This document shows positions 1 to 9,545 of a stretch of 64,000 bases of DNA, piece by piece. The stretch's first letter is position 1; the number at the start of each line of letters is the position of its first letter. The notes under the pieces were generated by a model. The model saw nothing but the letters and a program-made list of their open reading frames with translations, ran no database searches and had not been told where the DNA came from. Source of the stretch: Mrakia gelida (taxonomy: Eukaryota; Basidiomycota; Tremellomycetes; Cystofilobasidiales; Mrakiaceae). The translations under genes and the position numbers were made by a program. Where the stretch lies: assembly GCA_024345305.1 (NCBI GenBank), contig BRON01000017.1, forward strand, positions 558,001-622,000, in the 5' to 3' direction.

Positions 1-451
1 TCTTCGAGCGAGCGAGGAGGCTGAAATAATCGGTATTGACGATGCTGAGATGGGGGAGTTCAGCTACGGTACGTCGTCGTCTGACTCTCGTTTCACTCTC
101 GTCCGTCGATCGATCAGCTCACCCGCCTCTTCCCTCCCTCCCTCCCCTCCTTCCCTTTGCCTCGCAGACTAGTATGTCTCCTCCCTACCCCCTCTCTTCT
201 CCTTTCTCAAGAGATCGTTCTGACCTCTTCCCGTCCCTCCCCTTTCGTCCCATCACAGCGTCGGTCTCGACCCCGAAGCGCGTCTCGTCCACCACGAGTA
301 CGAAGGTCAAAATCACGTTGCCATCACCTCCGATAAGGATCAGAAGAGTCCTCCTACCATCAAGCACGAGGATAGGGAGAAGTTCAACTCTCATGACGAG
401 GAGAAGGAGGTTGGGAACGATGTTGCTGGAGGAGGGAGAGTCGACGTTTGA
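1..451 (+). CDS. Ammonium transporter (Amt/Mep family), C-terminal end, partial
   Basis: Only the cytoplasmic C-terminal tail is in the window; the 5' part lies upstream. Exons read 2-68, 168-171 and 259-451, ending in TGA at 449-451. The first exon encodes IIGIDDAEMGEFSY, and the splices complete it as GEFSYDYVGLDPEAR. This matches the conserved post-TM11 tail of fungal Mep/Amt permeases (DDAEMGEF.YDYV). Family knowledge: these plasma-membrane trimers import ammonium, and this tail controls channel gating and nitrogen signalling. The remaining tail is acidic and lysine-rich (SDKDQK, HDEEKE). The middle exon is only 4 nt (ACTA). Without it the frame changes and the conserved YDYV is lost, so I consider it real. 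Introns are 99 and 87 bp. Confidence 0.85.
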
Positions 452-1455
452 GTTGGGATTGGGGATCGCTTCGACGTCTCGGTTTCTCTCCCTCGCTCGC
501 TTGTCTGCCTTTTTGAGTTCTTCTTTCGTTCACGATTAGTCTAGCTTGGTTCTTTCCGCTCCCTCTTCCTTTCTCCTCGCTTCGCTCTCAACCTCGTTGT
601 ACGTCTCTCTCTTTTCGTTTCGTTTCTTCTCGTCTTTTGTAAGGGTCGACGCGTTCGACGTTCGTTGTATTCGAGTCTCGATACTCATCTCATGCGCTTT
701 CTTTTCTCTTCTCGAGGCGGACCTGGGCAAGAGGAAGGAAGGAATGAAGTTCGACGAGAAGGGCGAAAGCTCGACGCGTCGTCCTTTCTTCTCGCGTCTT
801 CGTCCATCCCCCGACACATCCGATGGAGATAGTGCAGCCTCACGGACAAATGTTGTCACTGTGAAGATGAAGCAGAATGTATGGGAGAGAGTACAACGCG
901 ATCTAAACGAAAACAGAGCGAAATGACGACGCGACGGCGTCGAGAACAAAATCGAACGAAGCGAGAGAAGAAAGCGACTCTATATCGTCGCGCCGATAGC
1001 GAGGCTGGGATCCTTGGGTCCGACCATGTGGGAGAGACCTCCGTTCCAGTCCTGCGAAGAAGGTATGAAGGAAGAAGATTGGTCAGCGCGAGCGATTCGA
1101 AGTTGAGACGAGACGCGAAGAAAGGAGAAGAGGGGGAAGAGTGAGCGCACCTGAGTTCGGCGGCCGGCTAGCATGCTCACTGTAGAGACGAGGGAGAAAA
1201 ATTGAAAGGGTGATGGGTCAGAAGGGGGATGGGGAGAGAAATGAGCAGGACGTGGAGGTGGGAGCAGGCGAAGAGGGGAGGACGGGGGGAAGAGGGCGAC
1301 GAACTTGTTGACATTTCCGTTCCGATGAAGTGGTCTCCCTCAGAGAGGAGAACGGTATCTATTAAGGTCGTGTACCTAGAAGTCGAAACGAGATCGAAGT
1401 CAGCAAACGAGCGAAAGAGAAAGTCGCGTCGAAGAAAACAAAGCCAGAACTAGAT
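452..1455. other. Convergent 3' intergenic region, no gene seen
   Basis: About 1 kb lies between the ammonium transporter stop and the stop of the convergent O-fucosyltransferase-like gene. It holds pyrimidine-rich and purine-rich runs and open frames on both strands without recognisable motifs. Overlapping frames at 536-949 (-) and 546-926 (+) mirror each other, as expected from biased composition. Probably two 3' UTRs. Confidence 0.5.
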
Positions 1456-3241
1456 TCACCACCCTCCATACTCCTTTACCAACTTCAAGCTCTCCGCCCC
1501 CTCCCCATCAAAGCTCGTCTTCCACCCTCTCTCCTTGATCTCCGCGAAGAACTCCTCCTCGTACTCGTCGGTCACGACCAAGACGTTCTTGGGGACGCGA
1601 CGACCTTCTTTTGCGAGTTGGTTTTGCATCGTCGCGAGAGCGTGAGCGAACTGAGCGATGGACCAGCAGGAGCGAGGAGGGTGATCTTTGCAGAAGGTTT
1701 CGGAGTTGCCGTGGTCAATGTGCATGGTGATGAACTGGAGGGAAAGGAGAGGGAGGAAGAGAGGGACGTTGTCAGTTTCGAATGCGACGCGTCGTTCCTC
1801 CGCTCGCCCCTCGTACGATCTCGAGCTGCCGCAAAGCTAGAACTAATCCATAACGCTCGATCCATTTACCGCCGTCTCAAAGAGAGGCAAAGCAAGCCCA
1901 GAAAGACTCACTGGCGGCGTCTCTCCTCCCTCCTCGACTCCAAACGCCCTCCTCAAAACAACTCTGCTCTGCTCCACCAGCTCGTCCCTAAACCTCATGG
2001 ACTTCCCTATATGCTCCCATCCTCCCAACCCCTTCGAGTACTCGTCGTAAGGTCCCATGTCCCCGAAGTCGCTCCCGCTCATGTCGTCGATGCACGCGAG
2101 TTGATCGTTGGGCAGAATGGCTCCATTTGGGATCTGAGGTTTGTGTTTTGGCGAAGGATTAGATGGAGAGACGAAGCGAGTGTAGAAGGGAGATTGAGGG
2201 ATGAGGTAGGGAGTGAATTGGGCCCAGGAGAGGAAGTGCGACGCGGGGGTTGGGAGGACGAAGGGTGGATAGGGAGTCCATATCGGCTCTGAGCAAAGGG
2301 GATGAAAGCAAGGTCAGGTCAGTCATGGTCTACGAGAATTCCTCGACGTCCGAAAGCAGATTTTGGATGTTTCCGAGAGGAAGCTAGAAGGACGAGGGTC
2401 AAAGGGAAGACTCACTGATTCGGGCGAAACTCAACATGCCACCCTTCTGGAGACCTCCCCAGCACCCCACCTCCGGCCAGTTCTCGTCCACCTTCCCAGC
2501 GAAAGGATCTCCGCCCTCGTCCAAGAGCTCTGTGTTGATCTTGTCCCATTCGAGGACACCTCGAAGCTTCGGCACGTCTGATTGGAGACGCGAAAGGTTA
2601 AAGACCCATGATACAGGAAGTTCTGGAAGTGGCGAATCAGCGAGCTGAACGCTGTCGTGGAAGGGAGGGAGGATGGCGATTCGGGTTGTGAGGTAGGAGA
2701 GGTAGAGAACTGGAGTCGAACGCAGAGGAGGGGAAGGGAGGGAGGGAAGCGCGAGCTTCAGTCGACGACGTTGAGGAGAGATGGAGGCCTCTCGAGGGTT
2801 TGGAAGCTTACGGTTGAAAGATGCGAGAACCTGAGAGGTTGATGAAGGGTAGAAGGTCAGCTCTGAAAGTCGAAGAGACGAATCAAGCTCAGGATAGAGA
2901 AGATAAACGGCGTAACATGAAGAAAGAAGGAACAGGAAGCTCACCTGATTCGAGAATCCGGCTCCTCTTCCACCCGTGATATAGTAGAGATCAGGTTGAA
3001 GTCGATCTAGAATCAGCGCAGAGGTATCAGCCTAGAGTCTCGAAGTTGAAAGAGACCATAAAAGCTCACCGAACAGAGGTGAGCCAGCTCTACCTCGAAG
3101 CAGACGCTTTGATCCGCCGAGGCGCGACTCGCTTGACGAGAGAGCGAGCTCGTGGGCTGTCGGATTTAGCCATAGAAGGATTGCTGTCGAGACGAGGAGA
3201 ACTGCTCCGACTAGGACTCGATTCTTGGAAGCCATAAACAA
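1456..3241 (-). CDS. GDP-fucose protein O-fucosyltransferase-like type II membrane protein
   Basis: Six exons on the minus strand: 3070-3241, 2945-3006, 2812-2830, 2416-2709, 1912-2288 and 1456-1734 (1203 nt, 400 residues). All phases agree. Residues about 9-27 form one N-terminal transmembrane segment (VLVGAVLLVSTAILLWL), giving a type II Golgi topology. A nucleotide-sugar fold start follows (YYITGGRGAGFSNQ, normally YI...GGFSNQ in this family). The region ACIDDMSGSDFGDMGPYDEY comes next, and then the FITMHIDHGNSETFC segment where relatives carry HIRHGDF..C. The last exon ends with a typical LVVTDEYEEEFFAEIKERGW strand-helix. The usual HIRHGD arginine and aspartate appear here as aspartate and asparagine (MHIDHGN), so catalytic activity is uncertain. 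Exon 3 is 19 nt. It is divergent from the SGNH gene across 184 bp. Confidence 0.75.
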
Positions 3242-3425
3242 GCGAAGGTGAGGGTTGGTAGGGAAGCGAGAACTCTCAAAACAATTTGGATCGGCCTTTC
3301 TGGTTGAGTTTGACCTTCAACGTCAACTTCGAGCTCGTCCTTCCTCCCTTCTTCCTTCCTTCGGTTCCTTCCACAATCACTCGTTCCTAGTCAGCTTCCT
3401 TCCCTTCTCTACGGGACTCTTCTCC
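3242..3425. promoter_or_regulatory. Shared divergent promoter region
   Basis: The 184 bp between the start codons of the minus-strand O-fucosyltransferase-like gene and the plus-strand SGNH gene must hold both promoters. It contains a C/T-rich tract (about 3336-3420) directly before the plus-strand ATG and no clear TATA box. Shared control of two predicted glycan-acting Golgi proteins is an inference from position only. Confidence 0.5.
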
Positions 3426-6400
3426 ATGGCTTCACCTTACCTGGGCGCCTCCTCCACGGCCTACCAACTCTGGGCTCGTCGACACCTCCGGTTCATCGTC
3501 CTCTTCCTCTTCCTCCTCGCCGTCATCTACCACTACTTCTTCGGCGAAGGATCATCTCACTACTACGCCAACTCGTTAAAAGGAGCTCTCAGAGCTCCCA
3601 ATGGGAAGGACTACGCGTCGATACCAGCAGATGGAGGGCGAGGTAGCTTCGAAGACGACGAGACAGGTCTCCCGCATTGGGAGAAGGGAGCTGTCGAAGG
3701 GAGGAGGCTTCGACGAGAGGATAGGTTCACATGCGACAGGTGTCTGAGTGACCCGGAGAGGTGCAGGATATACGGATCGTGAGTAAAACTTCATTCGTTC
3801 TATATCAGGTCTGGGATTTCTCGCAGGCAGAGCAGGTGTCTCACGAAGGAAGGAAGGTTGAGCTCGCGTTCTTCTCACCTCCCTTCGAGATGGCCATCCA
3901 CCTCGTCCCAAACTCGCCCTTCCTTCCCCTCCCTCTGCCTTTTGTTCATGCTAGACCGCACACTGACACTCCTCTCTACCTCTCGTCCCCAGCCGTAACG
4001 TCGATCTGTCTCGAGCCTTCGTTGGAACTGGAGAACGAATCCAACGAGTGCTCGCACGAGCGAAGGAGGGTCATGCCATCAAGACTGCCGTTCTCGGAGG
4101 ATCCAGTGGGTCCTCTCAGCTCCAGCCTGTGCGCATAGCTCTACACCACCACCGAGAGCGTCCCTGGCTGTCGTTCGACCAAGGAAGCACCTTTTTCTCC
4201 GCCTGAACCCAGCCAAACGAGCTAACCCCGCTTTCGTCTTGCTCGACCTTGTTATTTGGCTTCTCCTCGAACAGTTTCGGTAGGACAAGGATGCAAATGC
4301 AAGCCATGGCATCAGCTCGTCTTCGACTGGATCAACGAAGCCTTTCCTCATCCCGACAACGATCATTCGAACGGAGCTGTGGGAGCGAGGGGAAGCGATT
4401 ACTTCAAGTGAGTCGCGAGCTCCAGCTCAAACTCTCTCTGCCTCGTGCTTGGTTTCGAGCTAAGTGAACGGTGAACGGGAAGCTGACCACCCTTCCTTCT
4501 TCCTTTGCTGGCCTGAGATAGATTCTGTCATGTGAGTCAGCTTCCTCTGTTGCTCAAGAGGTAGATCAGGCAGGAGAACGAAGCGATGGGAGGACCGACG
4601 CGTCGAGCTGACCCAAACTCTGTTTCACCTCCCTTCTCTCGCTCTTTCCCTTTCGCAGCATGAGCACATTGATACGGAGTCTGACATCGTCTTCCTGGAG
4701 ATGAGTGTGAACGATTTCAGGATGTAAGTCTCGCTCTTAATTTCCAGTCGCAGATCTTCCTCGAGCCCTCGTTCGACGCGTCGCAGAGCCTGTCCTCGAA
4801 ACTGACTCTTCTCCCGCCCCTCTTCCCCTTCTGCCTTCTCGCTGTCACCTTGTATCCTTCACTCTTGCAGGGGAGACGCCGCTTTCGAGAACTTCGAGAC
4901 CCTCCTTCGATCCGTCCTCGCGTACCCTTCGAAACCAGCGGTCATCATTCTTCAGACCTTCAAGCTCGACGGAATCATCGCGACAGGAGGAGACTCGCAG
5001 CTCTCGCTAGCAGAGTACTACGACGTTCCGTGAGGACACTTTTCTAACTCGTTGGATGCCCGGAAGATGGAAGGGAGATGGAGGAGTTACGCGACGGCTG
5101 ATTTCTGACTCGACGCGTCCTTTCCCTCGTTCGTTTTCGGATCTCACAGAGTCATCTCAGCTCGGACTTGGATGTTACCGATGTTGATGAGGGATCCGGA
5201 CCGTCTGCCGCTGTTCTTCAACTACTACGTACGTCTTCCGCGTTTCTTTCTCGCTCCCTCGTCGCGTTTCCTCACCCTCGAAGCTCGATTTGTTCATGCC
5301 CTTGGCTCATCCCCCCCTCCTACATATCCGAGAACCTTACTGATTCGTTACTGTCCGATTTCGCTTTCACTTTCTCACAGATGTACGAGCACGGAACGGA
5401 CAAGATGCTCGAGCGAAGAGATTTGCTGCATCCCAACGCCAACGGTCACAAATCGATGGCTGATATGATCATCATCTATCTGGCTCAGCAGGTGAGTTTC
5501 CTCTCTCCCGCGATTTGTTGAGGCCTGCTCTCTACGGACCTTCGATACAAGCAGACGATGGCGAGCGAGACGAAACGCGACGACTGACCTTCGGCGTCTT
5601 CCCTTCCCCGCCTTGATCCCTCTCCCTCTTCCAGATCTGCTACCTCGAGCAAGGACGACCTGTCATCCCACCTTCTGCTCTTGATCACGTACCTCAAGAT
5701 GACTTCGACATGGACGTTCTGCCGAGGGTTCGTCGCGTCGTCACCGTCCTCCTCCCTCCCCTTCTCCCGACTCGCCCAGCATCTACCTTTCTCCTTGACT
5801 GACTCGAATTCTTTCCCTCCTTATAACCTTGGACACTCAGATGCGACTCAACCGACAGTTCGCCATCACGGGAACGGAACCTGAACTCCACCCGAAATGC
5901 GCGTCTCTCGACACCGAGCTCTCCCAGCTCAAGCCCATCGCCGAGCTCACGCACGGATGGGAGCTGTGGACGATGCCAGGCTTCGGAGGGAAGAAGAGGT
6001 TCTGGAGAGGTCAGAACCCTGGGGATGAGATCGTGTTCGAGATGGAGATCAGGTCGGGTCAGGTGTGAGTTCGACGCGACGCGCCTCGTTTCCTTTCCTC
6101 CTCGTCCTTCCTCGCTCCTTACATCTCTCGGTGGTGGAGGAGTGCTGTTATGAGAGATAAATATGGCCAAACTGACTCGACGTTCGTCTCACTCTGCTCA
6201 GAACCGCCTACTTCCTCAAATCCGCGCGATGGGATCTCGGATCGATCGAGTGCTGGCTCGACGACGATCGCTCTCGCTTAGCAAAACTTTCAGGGTGAGT
6301 CCCTTCTCCTGTGGTATAGTCCGGGAGCTCGTGACTGACAGCTCCGTGCCGTTCTATCCTCGTTTCGCGCGTTCTTTCGCGGACAGGTCCGTCGTTCTCG

Positions 6401-6760
6401 CTCTTCCCCTTCCCCCTTCGTTCCTTCTCGCTCGTACTGACCTCGGATCCTGTTTACTGTTACTATCAGATACTGGGACGCTTCGGTGACGGTGGGCGAG
6501 CAAGTATACCGTTCCCTATATCCGCCCCCTTCCTCCGCCCGCTCTCCTCAGCGTCAACCTCGTCTTCCCCTCCTCGTTTTTAAAACCAAAACTGACCGTC
6601 CCTCCCGTTGTTCTCCTCTCTCTCCCTCAGGTTCAAGACCATCTTCGACGGAAACATCGTCCCAGGTCGCCATCTCCTCCACTGCAAAGTTCTCGAGTCG
6701 ACGAACAACCCGGACCCGAAGAACCACGACTTCCTCTTCATCGGTCTGTTCTCGGTTTGA
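3426..6760 (+). CDS. SGNH/GDSL-type hydrolase-like type II membrane protein (copy 1)
   Basis: Thirteen exons: 3426-3778, 3993-4105, 4275-4407, 4522-4531, 4659-4723, 4871-5029, 5150-5228, 5381-5491, 5635-5727, 5841-6064, 6202-6294, 6470-6503, 6638-6760. The total is 1590 nt (529 residues) in one frame. One transmembrane helix lies at about residues 21-40 (FIVLFLFLLAVIYHYFF), then a short linker and a CDRCLSDPERCRIYG cysteine motif. SGNH blocks: GGSISVGQG (nucleophile Ser), EMSVNDFRM (block III Asn) and RRDLLHPNANGH (DxxH dyad). A beta-rich C-terminus ends FLFIGLFSV. Likely a lumenal glycan acyl-esterase or acyltransferase of the secretory pathway; the substrate is unknown. The last splice uses an acceptor at TTCAAG 7 nt past the more obvious CTCAG, because only that keeps the frame and aligns with the paralog at 16918. 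Exon 4 is a 10-nt microexon. Confidence 0.85.
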
Positions 6761-7302
6761 GAGAACGACCCATCTCTTCAAGTACAGTAGATATATCAGC
6801 TACTGCTCCGCTCGCTCTCTCTATAGATGTTTGTTTGTCTGTGCCTGCTGGTCGGAGGAGTGTCGAGACGAGACAGGGACGACGCGTCGACGGACGACTC
6901 CTCGGTCTCGTTCAGGTTCGAGCTCATCGCGTGCGTTTTCGTTCCTCGGCCGAGGCCCATACAAGCTCCGATTTAGGGCGAGAAAAAGCCACGATCCGAG
7001 TCCCAACGAAAAGCAGAAGGAAACGTAAGGATGACGAGACGCGTCGAGTTGAACGACCACCGCCCCATCCTCCCTCGTCTTCTCCTCACTTCCACACAAC
7101 TTGTCCATCTGTATCTCAAGTCTTCGTCGTCTTCCCTCACTTTTCTCTGAGGAAACAAACCTTCTCACGCAAAAAAGCCACCAAACTCGCTCGTCGGCTC
7201 CTCTTGCTTCCGCGAAGAAGCAGTGCGCTGCCCAACGCTGCCCTTGACTTCGCTCCCTCCTCCCTACTCCCTCCCTCAAACCACCAGCACCGCCTATCCT
7301 CC
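6761..7302. other. Intergenic region between SGNH copy 1 and syntaxin
   Basis: About 540 bp with no supported coding region: a presumed 3' UTR of the SGNH gene followed by the syntaxin promoter and C/T-rich leader (7180-7302). It contains GACGCGTC palindromes near 6887 and 7036. Confidence 0.45.
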
Positions 7303-9247
7303 ATGTCCGATCAAGTCAAGATGAGCCTCCTCGGATCCAGTGGATCGGGATACAAGCAACTAGGAGAAGACGCTCCCTCTGGTATGGAAGGCGGGAGAGA
7401 AGCTGGAGCGAGCGGTGGGAGGATCTGGAAGACCATCGCTTCCCTTCGAGGAGAACTCAAGTGCGTACCACCCTTCCCTTGATTCTCTTTTTCGTTTGAA
7501 ACTCAGCTGACCACCTTGATGGGTACAGTGAGTTCTCAGCTTCGATATCTGAGCTGGCTAGCTTGCATTCTCAGGTGAGTAGGATGCGAGGAAGAAGGGG
7601 AGGGAGGGAGGGAGGGAGGGAAGAGGCGTTCTGATCGAGCTCAACAACCTTCTTCTTCCTTTGGCTGATCCTCCTTCTCTTCTTCCTTTCTTCCGCTGAC
7701 AGATGATCTCCACCCCAGACAACTCTACCCTCTCTTCCAGCCAAAGCACTCTCAACTCCAAGCTTCGTCAGACGGCGGGAGACCTCTCCAACAAGATCAG
7801 AGTCAGCTCCTCCTCTCCTCCTCCGCTCGCCTCCCTCCCCTCCTCGCTTCCCTCCACCTGACCCGACTTTCGATCTTGGCTTTTGTCTTTGGGGTTTCGG
7901 ATGGGTAGAGACTAGCGGACGACAACGAGACTCGAACTTCTCAAGCGTTGATCAACCAGAGCAAGGCTCTTTCCGAACGACACCGAGGCTTGCTCGGGGA
8001 GTGGCAGGAGGAGGAGAGGAGATGGCGAGGGAAGGTCAGGGAGAGAGGGGAGAGGTGAGTTCCCTCTTGCTTGTTCTTGGGGTATATTTGACTCAGCGAG
8101 AGGGAGTCTATCATCTCGACGAGGTGAAAAATGGCTCGAGCTGAACTTCTTCCTTCTCCCTCCTCCTCCTCCTCATCACCCTCGGCTCCCTCGGCTGAAA
8201 TCACGACCTCGACTCTCAGGCAACTTCGCATCGTCAAACCGGATGCCAGCGACGAGGAAGTTCGACAAGCTCTCGACTCAGGTGTAGAGGGGCAGATCTT
8301 CTCACAGGCGTTGCTCAGGTGAGTTTACGATTCCTCAGCTCCGGAGGACGGAGCGACGCAGGACGGAGAGCTGACGCGTGTCGACGTCGTCGCTCTCGTT
8401 CGTTTCATCAGCGGAGCGAGACATTCTGAGGCTCGAGGAGCTTTCAGAGCTGTTCAGGAGAGACAAGAAGAGATCAGGAAGATCGAACGAACGCTTGAGG
8501 AGGTGAGTCGAACGTGAAGGGGAGGAGGGAGGTTTCGGAGTGAGCTCGAGCTGACTTCGATTTTTGGTTCGTCGTTTCGAAGCTCGCTACGATGTTCTCG
8601 GATGTGAGTCATGTCGTTCCCTCATCTCAATGGTCCTGCTGACTCCCGGCTTTGGTTTCTTCAGATGAGCATGCTCGTGAACCGACAAGACGAGGTGTGA
8701 GTTGGCTTTTAGTCTTCGGTTCGACGCGTCTCGTCCTTTCGCTAACCTCGTCCTTCCTCCCTTTCCTCAGTCTCCAAGTCATCGAAAAGAACGCTGAGAC
8801 GACTTATCAAGAGTGAGTCTCGTGACTTCTTCTCTACGAACGTTCTAGGGAGCTGATCTTTCCTCATTTTTCAAACGATCAGCATGGAACAAGGGTGCGG
8901 CTCGTCCCTCTTCGTCTCATTATGTTCCCTCCGCTTACGTCTCCTGACTCCTCCTTCTCCCTCTTCGATCGAAAACAGAGTCACCCACCTAGATCGAGGA
9001 GTCGAAACAGCCAAGAAGACTCGTTCCAAACGCTGGTTGTGCCTCTGGATTTCTCTCGCCATCGTGTTGATCCTCGTTCGTCCGACGTCGCTCCCTCCGT
9101 CTCTCCTTTGCCCAAGGTTTTATCGTCGCTGATTCGACCCACCTCCCAACTCCCTTCGTTATCCTTATCCAAACGAACCAAATTCAGATCATCATCATCT
9201 TCGTCGTCCTCGCTCAAATGGGTGTCTTCAAGAAGAAGACGAACTGA
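7303..9247 (+). CDS. Syntaxin (Sso1/syntaxin-1-like plasma-membrane t-SNARE)
   Basis: Spliced over about a dozen short exons; ATG at 7303, TGA at 9245-9247. The N-terminal Habc region reads ELNEFSASISELASLHSQM, then KLRQTAGDLSNKIRRLADD. A linker follows that includes RQLRIVKPDASDEEVRQAL, a hallmark of Sso1-type syntaxins. The SNARE helix (EERQEEIRKIERTLEELATMF.DMSMLVNRQDEV, with the 0-layer Gln in LVNRQDE) comes next, and a C-terminal anchor (LWISLAIVLIL plus IIIIFVVLAQ) ends in a basic FKKKTN tail. Role: Q-SNARE for exocytic vesicle fusion at the plasma membrane. One intron (about 8056-8219) is longer than its neighbours and contains a start-like ATG, but skipping it joins RER to RQLRIVKP in frame. 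Very small exons occur at about 8580-8602 and 8884-8896. Confidence 0.88.
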
Positions 9248-9545
9248 ACGCGTTCGATCCAAATACGTCCCTCCTCGCTCTCGGTCTTCTCTCGCCCCTC
9301 CCTTTTGTCTTTCTCCTTCCCTTTTGAACGACACTTTCTACTTACGACGAACCTTTTTCGATACGATGCCTACGCTCTCTGTCTCAGCCCGTCGAGTCGG
9401 AGAATTAAAGAAAGAAAAAAAAGAGAGAGGGCTAAGAAACCCAAGCGTGACGACGAGTTCGACCTCAACCAAACCACCCCCTCCTTCCCTTCCCTTCTCT
9501 CCCCCTCCCCCTCCTCCCCTCCCCCCCTCATCATTTCGTTTCTCG

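Noticed and set aside
536..949. Overlapping open frames on both strands between the first two genes
   Set aside because: No start context, splice signals or motifs; the frames mirror each other's composition.
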